59,836 nt of DNA from Clostridia bacterium (GCA_017456665.1 JAFTIY010000081.1:1-59836), one strand, 5' to 3'; shown: positions 43,182-52,002, counted from the stretch's first letter. The notes: generated by a model not told the origin, from the sequence alone. Program-made: numbers and translations.

Positions 43182-44033
43182 ATGATGTTTTTAGATTTTT
43201 TCAATAAAATTATTAATAAAATAAAGGGTGTTTCAACGCGCTCTCAAAACACAAAAAAGCTCGGCCTTGCACTCGGTAGCGGTGGAGCAAAAGGAATGGC
43301 GCATATCGGCGCTTTGCGAGCCTTTGAAGAAGAAGGTATTAAATTTAACGTGATTAGCGGATGCAGTATCGGTTCTATTATTGGCGGAATGTACGCTTCA
43401 GGCTTTTCGTGGGCTTCTATCGTGGCCTATTTAAAGGAGTTAAATATTACCGATCCTCAAACGCTTATTAAATATAAATTATCCGGTGTAACTACTCATA
43501 GGGTAATTGATAGAATTTTGGGCGGTGCGAATATTGAAGATTTTCCTCTTCCGTACGGTGCGGTTGCTACCAATTTGCAAACGGGCGAGCAGGTTGATTT
43601 TACGCGCGGTAACGCGGCGCTTGCAATGTGTGCTTCTTCTGCTATACCTCCGCTCTTTAAACCGTTTATCATAGGCGATGAAAGTTACGTAGACGGTGCT
43701 TACGTAAATAACGTGCCCGCAGATCTTGCAAAGCGATTGGGTGCAGACGTGGTGATAGGTATTAATCTTTCGGTAGAAAAGCCTACTAACGAGGGAATTT
43801 TATCTATATTAGACGATAAGTATAAAGGTCACGGCGTAAATTATTGCGATAGGTCAAAAGCGGGATTTTTAAACAGCGATCTTATGATTTGCCCAAATTT
43901 AACTCAATTTACTTCGGCTTCAGTTTCTCATCGCGCCCTTTTACAGATGGAAGATATAGGATACGAAGAAACTAAACGCCGCATGCCTGAAATAAAAAAA
44001 TTGCTAAAAAAACGTAAAATAATTGCGAGGTAA
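43182..44033 (+). CDS. Patatin-like phospholipase
   Basis: A 283-residue serine hydrolase of the bacterial patatin/RssA type, expected to cleave acyl chains from phospholipids or related lipids. It has the oxyanion motif LGSGGAKGMAHIGAL near residue 30, the nucleophile elbow SGCSIGSIIGG (serine about 64) and the catalytic aspartate in YVDGAYVNNVP near 173. Length fits the short NTE/RssA subgroup. The start is ATG 43182 or the adjacent ATG 43185; neither has a good ribosome binding site. The chorismate synthase gene starts 3 bases after its stop, so it may be the first gene of the aro operon. Confidence 0.9.
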   Translation: MMFLDFFNKIINKIKGVSTRSQNTKKLGLALGSGGAKGMAHIGALRAFEEEGIKFNVISGCSIGSIIGGMYASGFSWASIVAYLKELNITDPQTLIKYKLSGVTTHRVIDRILGGANIEDFPLPYGAVATNLQTGEQVDFTRGNAALAMCASSAIPPLFKPFIIGDESYVDGAYVNNVPADLAKRLGADVVIGINLSVEKPTNEGILSILDDKYKGHGVNYCDRSKAGFLNSDLMICPNLTQFTSASVSHRALLQMEDIGYEETKRRMPEIKKLLKKRKIIAR

Positions 44034-44036
44034 GCT

Positions 44037-45152
44037 ATGAAGCTCGTTAAAGCCGGAGAATCACACGGAAAGCAGATGGTAGGTATTTTAGCCAACGTGC
44101 CCGCGGGAATTACGGTAGAAAAAAAATTTTTAAATAATTTATTAAAAGAGCGCTCTATAGCTCTTGGTAGGAGTGAACGCCAAACGTTTGAAAGGGATAA
44201 AATAGACCTTTTAACAGGGGTGCGCGGTGGCGTTACTATTGGAAATAACGTTGCCTTTGCGGTTAAAAACGCAGCTTACGATAAAAACATAATGGGCAAT
44301 TTTGAGTGCGATGAAGAGGCTGGTCTTATGCTAAATCTTCGCCCCGGCCACGCAGATTTTGGCGGATTGGAGCGTACCGGTTTTTGTGATGCGCGTAGCG
44401 TAGCAGAGGGCGCTTCTGCAAGAAGTACTTGCATCGATGCATTAGCGGGCGGAATTGCCATTCAAATGCTAAAAATGCTTGAAATTGAAGTGGTTGCGTT
44501 CGTTCGCTCTTTTGGTGATATTTTAGATGAAAAAAATTACTCGTTTAACGAACTAACCGCAATAAAAGCACCTGCTTTTACCTTAAATAAAAATTTTGCT
44601 TTAAAATGCAAACAAAAAATTAACGAGGCAAAATTACAGGGCAACAGCCTTGGCGGAACGGTTGAAATTTGGGTAAAAGCAATTAAACCGGGTTTTGGTA
44701 GTTACGTTGCCGAAAAACGCGTTAATAGCGTTATAGCCCAGCTTATTATGCAGCTGCAAGCTGTTAAAGGCCTTTATTTTGGCGAAAACCCCTTTGCGTT
44801 TAACGGTGGTGGCGTTGAATACGTTGGAAGTTTATCTTTAAGCAAAAGTGGGAAAATTATTCCTCAAAATTCTTTAGCCGGCGGAATAAACGGCGGAATG
44901 ACAGACGGCGACGTTATAAAAATTACGGTTGCTGTTAAACCTATTCCCACAACTCAAGCGGGTGTAAAAAGTGTGAATTATAAAACCGGGGATAGTTGCA
45001 TATCTGAGAAGGTGCGCTCTGATACGACTGCAGTTTTTGCTCTTTGCCCGGTAATAAAGGGTACTGTTGCGCTTGCATTGAGCGAGTGTATTTGCGAAAG
45101 ATTGGGGTGCGACAATATGCAGGCAATTATTAAAAGGTACGAAAATTTATGA
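44037..45152 (+). CDS. aroC: Chorismate synthase
   Basis: A 371-residue FMN-dependent enzyme making chorismate from EPSP, the last shikimate step. It opens with KAGESHGKQMVGILANVPAG, followed by LGRSERQTFERDKIDLLTGVRGG, RPGHADFGGLERTGFCDARSVAEGASARST near residue 103, and NGGVEYVG and GGINGGMTDGD near 265-290; all are family signatures. The AVKGLYFGE block near 240 is preceded by a dispersed-repeat copy encoding RVNSVIAQ. The ATGA overlap with the next gene shows translational coupling. Confidence 0.95.
   Translation: MKLVKAGESHGKQMVGILANVPAGITVEKKFLNNLLKERSIALGRSERQTFERDKIDLLTGVRGGVTIGNNVAFAVKNAAYDKNIMGNFECDEEAGLMLNLRPGHADFGGLERTGFCDARSVAEGASARSTCIDALAGGIAIQMLKMLEIEVVAFVRSFGDILDEKNYSFNELTAIKAPAFTLNKNFALKCKQKINEAKLQGNSLGGTVEIWVKAIKPGFGSYVAEKRVNSVIAQLIMQLQAVKGLYFGENPFAFNGGGVEYVGSLSLSKSGKIIPQNSLAGGINGGMTDGDVIKITVAVKPIPTTQAGVKSVNYKTGDSCISEKVRSDTTAVFALCPVIKGTVALALSECICERLGCDNMQAIIKRYENL
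44721..44736 (+). repeat. Dispersed hairpin-loop repeat, copy 14 (inside aroC)
   Basis: GTTAATAGCGTTATAG (15 of 16) inside aroC. The encoded VNSVIAQ aligns with a normal helix of chorismate synthases, so the protein is not interrupted. Confidence 0.6.
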
Positions 45153-47155
45153 TGCAAGTACTGCCAAAGCAGAGTTTACACGGCGTTCTAAGTGTTGATG
45201 GAGATAAGTCTGTTACCATTCGCGCAATAATTTTTGCATTAGTCGCAAAAGAATGCGTAACTATCGATAACGCACTTATAGGCGGAGATTCGCTTGCTGC
45301 AATTAAGTGTATAATAAAGCTCGGTGCTACGGTCAACATAAACGGAAATAGCATTACCGTTATTCCTCCGTTGGCTATAAAAAGCGGTGCTAAGCTCGAT
45401 TGCGAAAACAGCGCTACTCTTGCAAGGCTTTTAATTGGGCTTTGTTCGGGGCTAAACATAAGCGTTACCGTTAGCGGTGATAAAAGCCTTTTAAAAAGGC
45501 CGATGGATAGGGTGTGCGAGCCCTTGAGAAAACGAGGGGCCGTCATTAGTGATAATAACGGAAGATTACCCGTTAAAATTTACCCTGCCAAGCTTAATGA
45601 ATTTGAATATTTTATGCCTAACGACAGCGCGCAGGTTAAGAGTGCAATTTTGCTTTCAGGGCTTTCAAGTGGCAAAAAAACAATCGTTTACGAGCGAAAC
45701 CATTCGCGCAATCATACCGAAAAGATGCTCGCGTATATGGGAGCTAACATTGTTGTTGAAGATAAAAAAATTACTCTTTTAAAAAGCGAGCTTAACGGGT
45801 GCAATATTGCAGTGCCAGCCGATCCCTCTTCTGCTTATTATTATCTTGCAATGGGACTTATGCTTGGCGAGATTACCGTAAAAAACCTTTTGCTTTGCAA
45901 ATTGCGCGCAGGTTTTTTAAGCGTTTTGCATCAGGCAGGGGGTAAATTTTGCGTAGAAAATGCTGTTGAAAAGGATGGCTTTTTAAGGGGAGATATTACC
46001 GCTTATAAGAGTAAAATAGGCTTTTTTACCGTTTATGAGGAGCAATTGGCCTCTTTAATAGACGAAGTGCCCCTTTTAGCGTTAATTGCCGCTAAAAACG
46101 GCGGATGTAAAATTTTAGGGGGAGCAGAGCTACGCGTTAAAGAGAGCGATAGGTTAGAGCAAACACGCAAGCTTGTTGAGCTTTTGGGCGGAAAATGCTC
46201 GATTGAAAAAGACTGCTTAATTGTTGAGCCCGGTGAAGATAAATATTTTGAATACTGCAGTGAAGATCACAGAATGTTGTTAACCTCCTTCGTGGCAGCC
46301 GTTTGCGGAGTTGGAGCAAAAATCGAAGGGCAAGATGCTGCATTTATTTCGTTTCCGTCGGTATATAAAAATTATTACAATATGCAACTTGGGCTTATTG
46401 GAAGCGACGTAAGCAAAAGCGGTTCGGGGCGCTTTCATAAGTTTATTTTAAACGAGCTTGGCGTACGAAATTTTACTTACGAATGCAGAAGCGTTAACGA
46501 TGAACAAATGAGCGACGCGTTGCAAAAGTGGGGCTATAAGTCGATTAACGTAACTGTTCCTTACAAAAACAAGGCTATTTTATCTAATTTTAAAGTAAGT
46601 AATGAGGTTGAAGAATGCTCTTCAACGAACTTTATTTATAATTCTACTTGCTATAATACCGATGGTATTGGGTTAATTTACGCTCTTAATTATGCGGGCG
46701 TTTGGGTTAAAAATAAAAGCATTCTCGTTTGCGGAACGGGCGGAGCAGGTAGGGCAATTGCCTGCGCTTTAAGCAAAGCAGGCGCAAACGTTTACGTTGC
46801 AAACCGTACGAAAAAAACAGCTGAAGATTTTTGCAACGGTAAAAAGGGTAAAATATCTTTAGATGGTGGAAAAGCTTGCCAAATAATCGTAAATGCAACC
46901 ACAAATTCTTCTTTTGATCTTATTACTGAAGAACAGCTTTGCGGTGCTCAAGCTGCAATTGATATAAATTACGGCAAGCCCAGCGAGTTTTTAAACGCAT
47001 TTAAAAAGATTGGAGGCAATAAAATTTTGCTCGATGGATATCCAATGCTGTTTTTTCAAGCATATATTTGCGATTGTTTGCTTTTAAATTGCAAACCGGA
47101 ACAAAAGCAGGCGTTTGAATTGTATGAAAAATATAAGGTGAAATATGAAAATTGA
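45149..47155 (+). CDS. aroA-aroE: Fused EPSP synthase - shikimate dehydrogenase
   Basis: A 668-residue bifunctional shikimate-pathway enzyme. Residues 1-~405 are EPSP synthase: DKSVTIRA near 18, NSATLARLLIGL near 90, RPMDRVCEPLRKRGA, DPSSAYYYLAMGL and RVKESDRLEQTR near 330. Residues ~412-668 are shikimate dehydrogenase: GLIGSDVSKSGSGRFH, SINVTVPYKNKA (catalytic lysine), YNTDGIGL, CGTGGAGRAIACAL (NADP) and VANRTKK. In the EPSPS half the class II position has Ala (NSAT) where class I enzymes have Gly (NAGT), a feature of glyphosate-insensitive CP4-type enzymes. The usual HS.SP..HN motif of AroE is altered to SKSGSGRFHK. It overlaps aroC by four bases and aroQ by eleven. Confidence 0.92.
   Translation: MMQVLPKQSLHGVLSVDGDKSVTIRAIIFALVAKECVTIDNALIGGDSLAAIKCIIKLGATVNINGNSITVIPPLAIKSGAKLDCENSATLARLLIGLCSGLNISVTVSGDKSLLKRPMDRVCEPLRKRGAVISDNNGRLPVKIYPAKLNEFEYFMPNDSAQVKSAILLSGLSSGKKTIVYERNHSRNHTEKMLAYMGANIVVEDKKITLLKSELNGCNIAVPADPSSAYYYLAMGLMLGEITVKNLLLCKLRAGFLSVLHQAGGKFCVENAVEKDGFLRGDITAYKSKIGFFTVYEEQLASLIDEVPLLALIAAKNGGCKILGGAELRVKESDRLEQTRKLVELLGGKCSIEKDCLIVEPGEDKYFEYCSEDHRMLLTSFVAAVCGVGAKIEGQDAAFISFPSVYKNYYNMQLGLIGSDVSKSGSGRFHKFILNELGVRNFTYECRSVNDEQMSDALQKWGYKSINVTVPYKNKAILSNFKVSNEVEECSSTNFIYNSTCYNTDGIGLIYALNYAGVWVKNKSILVCGTGGAGRAIACALSKAGANVYVANRTKKTAEDFCNGKKGKISLDGGKACQIIVNATTNSSFDLITEEQLCGAQAAIDINYGKPSEFLNAFKKIGGNKILLDGYPMLFFQAYICDCLLLNCKPEQKQAFELYEKYKVKYEN
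46534..46549 (-). repeat. Dispersed hairpin-loop repeat, copy 15 (inside the aroE half)
   Basis: CTATAAGTCGATTAAC, exact to the reverse consensus, preceded by AAAAGTGGGG. It encodes YKSIN directly before the VTVPYK catalytic motif of shikimate dehydrogenase, so it sits in conserved sequence without any insertion. Confidence 0.75.
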
Positions 47156-47558
47156 AATTATTTTTGGCGTTAATATGGGTGCTTTAGGCACGCGAGAGCC
47201 CGAAAAATACGGGGAGAGTAGTTTGCAACAAATTTGCAATCAAATTACTGAAAAATATAAAAATAAGCATCAAATCACCTTTTTTCAAAGTGATATAGAG
47301 GGCGAAATTTGCAGTCGAATTTTTTCAAACGACTGTGAAGCAATCGTTATAAATGCAGGCGCTTATACTCATTACAGTATTGCAATTCGCGATGCTATAG
47401 CCGGTTGCAATAAGAGGGTTATAGAGGTGCATCAAACCAATCTTTTTGCCCGCGAGCAGTTTCGTCAAGTAAGCGTAATTGCACCCGTATGCGAGGGTAC
47501 TATTTGTGGCTTTGGCGAAAAGGTTTATTCGGCTGCTATAGAGTGTTTAACGGTATGA
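47145..47558 (+). CDS. aroQ: Type II 3-dehydroquinate dehydratase
   Basis: A 137-residue enzyme converting 3-dehydroquinate to 3-dehydroshikimate. The family's opening NGPNLNLLGxREPxxYG appears as GVNMGALGTREPEKYG, keeping the catalytic Arg and Tyr but changing the NPN stretch. NAGAYTHYSIAIRDAI near residue 67 and EVHQTNLFAREQFRQVSVIAP near 90 (His, Arg) are intact. Length is normal (about 140-150). It overlaps both neighbours, aroA-aroE by eleven bases and aroK by four, in a tight operon. Confidence 0.93.
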   Translation: MKIEIIFGVNMGALGTREPEKYGESSLQQICNQITEKYKNKHQITFFQSDIEGEICSRIFSNDCEAIVINAGAYTHYSIAIRDAIAGCNKRVIEVHQTNLFAREQFRQVSVIAPVCEGTICGFGEKVYSAAIECLTV

Positions 47559-48112
47559 ATATAGTTCTTATAGGAATGAGCGGAAGCGGAAAAAGTACCT
47601 TTGGCTCGTTCGTTGCAAATTTAATGAAAGTGCCGTTTATCGACACCGACGCCAACATTTCTGAAAAATTTGGAGATATAAACCTTATTTTTAATAGCGG
47701 TGGCGAAAAGTTTTTTCGCGAGGTAGAGCAGCTTGAGTGCATAAGTGCAGCTAAGCAAAAAGACTGCGTTATCGCAACGGGCGGCGGTGTGGTTTTAAAC
47801 CCCGTTGCCATGACGGCGTTAAAAAAAACGGGGCTTATAGTTTATCTTAATCTAACTGCTGATAACTTATACGATAGGCTAAAAGACGGATACGAGCGCC
47901 CGTTGCTATCTGGCGATAATTTGCTTGAAAAGATACGAGAGATGCATCAAAGAAGAAAAGGGCTGTATTTAGGCTACGCCGATATAATTTTAGATCCCGT
48001 TGGAATAGAGCAAAGCCGAAATTTAACTAAAAGCCCGCTTGCTGACAGGTTGGGAGCACTTTACGTTGAGCTCGTTAGCGCGTTTGAACGCAAAATTTAC
48101 ACGAAAAAATAA
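47555..48112 (+). CDS. aroK: Shikimate kinase
   Basis: I choose ATG 47555, which overlaps the aroQ stop (ATGA) and begins MNIVLIGMSGSGKSTFGS, the normal shikimate kinase start with Walker A at residues 7-14. The earlier in-frame ATG lies inside aroQ. The 185-residue product has IDTDANISEKFG (shikimate-binding aspartate), FFREVEQ, ATGGGVVLNP and the lid arginine ERPLLSG. It phosphorylates shikimate at O3, feeding the aroA domain. With aroC, aroA-aroE and aroQ the operon covers every step after dehydroquinate; aroB and DAHP synthase are not in the window. Confidence 0.94.
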   Translation: MNIVLIGMSGSGKSTFGSFVANLMKVPFIDTDANISEKFGDINLIFNSGGEKFFREVEQLECISAAKQKDCVIATGGGVVLNPVAMTALKKTGLIVYLNLTADNLYDRLKDGYERPLLSGDNLLEKIREMHQRRKGLYLGYADIILDPVGIEQSRNLTKSPLADRLGALYVELVSAFERKIYTKK

Positions 48113-48147
48113 TTTTTACAAATATAAAAGAGTAAGCAGGAGTATTT

Positions 48148-50787
48148 ATGCTTGAACTTAAAAAGGTCACAAAAGTTTACGAAACTAATCCGCAGGCCAA
48201 GGTAACGGCTCTTTCAGAGGTTAGCATAGCCTTTAGAAGGTGTGAATTTGTTTCCGTTTTAGGCCCGTCGGGTTGCGGAAAAACTACAATGCTCAATATT
48301 ATAGGGGGGCTCGACCGTTATACCTCCGGTGAAACGGTTGTAGACGGCAAGTCTACCTTGCTTTTTACCGATAGAGATTGGGATACCTACCGCAATCACA
48401 AAATAGGCTTCGTATTTCAAAGCTATAACCTAATTACCCATCAAAGCGTGCTTGCAAACGTAGAGCTTGCGTTAACACTTTCGGGTGTTTCTGCAATCGA
48501 GCGCAAAAGACTTGCTATGAAGGCTCTTGAAAGGGTGGGGCTTGCTAACCATTTGCATAAAAAGCCAAACGAGCTTTCGGGTGGCGAAATGCAAAGGGTT
48601 GCTATTGCGCGCGCAATAGTTAACAATCCCGAAATAATACTTGCCGATGAGCCTACCGGCGCGTTAGACAGTAAAACGAGCGTTCAGATAATGGACCTTT
48701 TAAAAGAAATATCTAACGACCGTTTGGTTATAATGGTTACGCATAACGACCAATTGGCAAGCGCTTACTCTACTAGAATTATTAAGCTTTTAGATAGTAA
48801 GGTTGTTTACGATTCTCGCCCGTACGTTCCCGGTACAGAGGATGAAAAGTCTGCCTATAAGTCGATTAACGGCACAAATGGCGGTAAAAAGACAAAAAGA
48901 GGTAATAAGAATAAACAGCAAAGCGGCAATGAAAAGGAACACACCTCTATGAGCTTTGGCGTAGCACTTACCCTCTCGCTTAAAAACCTGCTTACAAAAA
49001 AAGCAAGAACCACGCTCATGTCTGTTGCCAGCTCGATAGGTATAGTTGGCCTTGCTCTCGTTTTGGCTTTATTTAACGGGCTTAACGTGTTTTTAGATAA
49101 GGTTCAATACGACACGCTTTCTGCTTATCCGATGTACGTAACAACTTCTACGACCGAAGATATTACCGAATATATCAGCATATTAACCGATGGATCTAAT
49201 TATATTTCAGATCCAAATATGAAGGATAAGATTTTTATCAGTCACTTAAAAACAAAGCTCAACAGCGCGGTAATTAAAAACAAAATTACTCCCGCATATC
49301 AAAAATACGTAGAGAATGCGCCTCAAGAATACGTACGTGGCATTACTTACAGCTACGGCACGAGCATGAATATCTTTAAAAAGAAGGTGGTTTTCGATAC
49401 TTCTGCTTATAACTTAACGTCAGTTCCCAATTCGATTATTGCAGAATACGCAAAGGTTTCTACCGGGGGATATTTTAAAGAAATCGTTGGTGATAAAGAC
49501 TTTATTTTAAGTCAGTACGACCTCGTTGCCGGCAAATACCCCGAAGAATATAACGAGCTCGTTCTCGTTTTAGATAAAAACAACAGAATTACAGATACGA
49601 TGCTGGTTGCCTTCCTTATGGATATTAACGCAACTCAAAAGGATGAAGAGGGCAACTTTATAGTAAATTCATACAGTTACGATACCTTCTTAGGCGAACT
49701 TAATCCCGACGGCACGAGAAAAGAAAGTAATTACGGTACTTTTACTTTGGCTTTAAACGACGGGCTTTACGTTGAAAACAGCGAAGGGTATTTCGAGCAA
49801 AAGTATTGCTCTATGCAAGCCGAGCTTGCAGGCACTTACGGCGACTCTATGGCGTCTCGTATAGTGAGCGAGCTTAAGGGGCTTGGTGTTTCTCTTCCCA
49901 ATTGCTACAGTGGCTCGCCAAAAGCTACGGTTGATTTAAAAATCGTGGGAATTTTAAGGCTTAACGAATCTACCACTACTGGCGCATTGGGTGCTTATCC
50001 TATCGGATATACCTCTGCGCTAACGGAGTTTGCACGCAAGCAGGCTGCTCAATCTAACGTCGTTGCCGCTCAAAAGGAGCAATATCAATATCTTACCGAC
50101 GGAGATGAAAGCACCGTTTGTAAAAACGTTTTACTCAAAACCAACGGAACAACAAATTCAAATATTACCTCTGAAAGCGGTTATACCTCTGCGCTTAAAA
50201 CGCTCGGTTATGCCGAAATCCCAACCAGAATAGATTTTTACGCCACCTCTTTCGAGGGTAAAATGGCGCTTAAGGAATATCTTGCTAAATTTAACGATTT
50301 ATCTACCACAGCAGAAGAGGATAAGGTTTACGTTACCGATATGGTAAGTGCGATAATAGACGTTTTAAAAACATTTATCGATACCATCACTTACATTTTA
50401 ATAGCGTTAACCGGTATTTCTTTAGTTGTTGCAGCCATAATGATTGCAATTATTACCTACGTTTCTGTAATTGAGCGCACGCGCGAGATAGGTATTTTGC
50501 GCTCAATTGGTGCGCGTAAAATAGACGTAATGAGCGTGTTTAATGCAGAAACGATTATTATCGGGGTATTTTCGGGATTGCTCGGAATACTGTTTGCCGT
50601 ACTGTTACAGTTGCCCTTAAATGCGTTGTTGTTTAACTATACGGGCATTTCGTCGCTTGCCGTTTTATCTCCCGTTCACGGTTTAGTTTTGGTTATAGTT
50701 TCGGTTATCGTTACTCTGCTTTCGGGTATGATTCCCGCGCTTATGGCATCCAAACGCGATCCTGTAAAAGCATTAAGGTCTGAATAA
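48148..50787 (+). CDS. MacB-like ABC exporter: fused ATPase and FtsX-type permease
   Basis: An 879-residue protein joining both halves of a MacB/LolCDE-class transporter. The ATPase is residues 1-~225: Walker A GPSGCGKTT (39-47), signature LSGGEMQR near 144, Walker B IILADEPTGALD near 163 and VTHND. A basic linker (residues ~240-265) includes the SAYKSINGTNGG peptide encoded by a repeat copy. The permease has one membrane helix near 290, a ~430-residue extracellular domain, and three C-terminal helices with the FtsX block VIERTREIGILRSIGARKIDVM near 775. In this family energy drives extracellular domain movement to export peptides, antibiotics or lipoproteins. It starts at ATG 48148 after AGCAGGAGTATTT. 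Confidence 0.92.
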   Translation: MLELKKVTKVYETNPQAKVTALSEVSIAFRRCEFVSVLGPSGCGKTTMLNIIGGLDRYTSGETVVDGKSTLLFTDRDWDTYRNHKIGFVFQSYNLITHQSVLANVELALTLSGVSAIERKRLAMKALERVGLANHLHKKPNELSGGEMQRVAIARAIVNNPEIILADEPTGALDSKTSVQIMDLLKEISNDRLVIMVTHNDQLASAYSTRIIKLLDSKVVYDSRPYVPGTEDEKSAYKSINGTNGGKKTKRGNKNKQQSGNEKEHTSMSFGVALTLSLKNLLTKKARTTLMSVASSIGIVGLALVLALFNGLNVFLDKVQYDTLSAYPMYVTTSTTEDITEYISILTDGSNYISDPNMKDKIFISHLKTKLNSAVIKNKITPAYQKYVENAPQEYVRGITYSYGTSMNIFKKKVVFDTSAYNLTSVPNSIIAEYAKVSTGGYFKEIVGDKDFILSQYDLVAGKYPEEYNELVLVLDKNNRITDTMLVAFLMDINATQKDEEGNFIVNSYSYDTFLGELNPDGTRKESNYGTFTLALNDGLYVENSEGYFEQKYCSMQAELAGTYGDSMASRIVSELKGLGVSLPNCYSGSPKATVDLKIVGILRLNESTTTGALGAYPIGYTSALTEFARKQAAQSNVVAAQKEQYQYLTDGDESTVCKNVLLKTNGTTNSNITSESGYTSALKTLGYAEIPTRIDFYATSFEGKMALKEYLAKFNDLSTTAEEDKVYVTDMVSAIIDVLKTFIDTITYILIALTGISLVVAAIMIAIITYVSVIERTREIGILRSIGARKIDVMSVFNAETIIIGVFSGLLGILFAVLLQLPLNALLFNYTGISSLAVLSPVHGLVLVIVSVIVTLLSGMIPALMASKRDPVKALRSE
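48855..48870 (-). repeat. Dispersed hairpin-loop repeat, copy 16 (inside the ABC exporter linker)
   Basis: CTATAAGTCGATTAAC, exact to the reverse consensus, in the flexible linker between ATPase and permease. AAAAGTCTGC on the left pairs in part with GGCACAAAT on the right. Confidence 0.78.
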
Positions 50788-50894
50788 AAATAATTGAGCA
50801 ATGTTATAATTTGGGTTTGTCGCTGAGAGGGTTTAATGAATTTAATATGGCGTTTACGTTTGTAAGTTTGCGTTCTATTTAAGGAGAATAAACT

Positions 50895-51842
50895 ATGAAA
50901 AGAAGAATAGGCTGGCTATTAGCAGCGCTTTTAATCGCTTTTATATTTAGCTTTGGCGGGTGCGCAAATCAAGGATTTAGCGGCGACCAATCTTCAAGCG
51001 CAAACGTTAGCTCGCATTATTATTCAGATAGCGTAAATAGCGGTTTGCAAGGAGGGGAAAGTGATGGCGAGGGATACCCGGTGTTTGATTTTTCTACCAT
51101 ACCCGAGTATTTAACCAGTGCAGTTTATGTAGTAAACGGCAATCAGCCTTACTTTTTACCTGATGAATATACTACTCAATCATACGAATATTATACCCCG
51201 CTTGACGATTTTGGCAGGTGCGGTAAAGCGGTTGCGTGTATTGGTCAAGATATTATGCCGGAGGGGGAAAGGGAAAGTATAAGCTCGGTAATTCCCACCG
51301 GCTGGCATATTTATTACGACGCACAGGGCAATAAACAAAACTTTTACGAAAGAGCTCACCTTATTGCCTTTCAGTTGGCTGGCGAAAATGCAAATCCGCT
51401 AAATTTAATTTCGGGTACGTTTACCTTAAATTCGCTTATGCAAGAATACGAAGAAGAGGTTGCGGCTTACGTTAAAGCCACCGATAATCACGTTTTATAT
51501 AGGGTTACCCCAATTTTTGAATATGATAATTTGTTGGCAAGTGGAGTTTTAATGGAAGCTCTTTCTATGGAGGACGGAGGCGAGGGAATTTGCTTTAACG
51601 TTTATATTTATAACGTGCAACCCGATTACGAAATTGATTACGCTACCGGTTATTTTGAAATTAGTGAAGACGCGCTGGAAAACTACGCCACATACGTTTT
51701 AAATACTAACAGCAAAAAGTTTCATTATCCCGATTGCTCAAGCGTTTTAGATATGAAGCAGTCGAATAAGGTTTACACCACGAAAACGCGCGAGGAGATT
51801 GTTAAAGATGGATATTCTCCCTGCGGAAAATGTAAGCCTTAA
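50895..51842 (+). CDS. DNA/RNA non-specific endonuclease lipoprotein
   Basis: A 315-residue lipoprotein with lipobox SFGGC near residue 23. The catalytic region is YERAHLIAFQLAGENANPLNLISGTFTLN near residue 155, the DRGH-type (His-metal finger) motif of Streptococcal DNase/EndA-like nucleases in ERAHLI form. The C-terminal ~45 residues (YVLNTNSKKFHYPDCSSV ... REEIVKDGYSPCGKCKP) match the small Ada-type zinc-binding domain often appended to secreted nucleases. It should degrade extracellular DNA at the cell surface, for nutrition or uptake. The start at ATG 50895 follows AAGGAGAATAAACT. Confidence 0.88.
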   Translation: MKRRIGWLLAALLIAFIFSFGGCANQGFSGDQSSSANVSSHYYSDSVNSGLQGGESDGEGYPVFDFSTIPEYLTSAVYVVNGNQPYFLPDEYTTQSYEYYTPLDDFGRCGKAVACIGQDIMPEGERESISSVIPTGWHIYYDAQGNKQNFYERAHLIAFQLAGENANPLNLISGTFTLNSLMQEYEEEVAAYVKATDNHVLYRVTPIFEYDNLLASGVLMEALSMEDGGEGICFNVYIYNVQPDYEIDYATGYFEISEDALENYATYVLNTNSKKFHYPDCSSVLDMKQSNKVYTTKTREEIVKDGYSPCGKCKP

Positions 51843-51849
51843 CCCTTTT

Positions 51850-51880
51850 AAGCATTCTTACGTGGAATGCTTTTTTTTGT
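51850..51880 (+). terminator. Terminator after the nuclease gene
   Basis: AAGCATTC and GAATGCTTTTTTTT form a perfect eight-base stem with a seven-base loop and long T-run. Confidence 0.92.
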
Positions 51881-51891
51881 GCAAAAAGTGC

Positions 51892-51907
51892 GTTAATCGA
51901 CTTATAG
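51892..51907 (+). repeat. Dispersed hairpin-loop repeat, copy 17
   Basis: GTTAATCGACTTATAG, exact. AAAAAGTGC on the left and CGCCACTTTTT on the right make the best full-length example of the hairpin, right after a separate complete terminator. Confidence 0.85.
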
Positions 51908-52002
51908 CGCCACTTTTTTTCTTTTATTTGGTAAAAAAATGCATATGTTTTATGCGATAAACGTTTGGAAAACCGCATAATTGCAAAAATGGTGCAAAAC
52001 GT

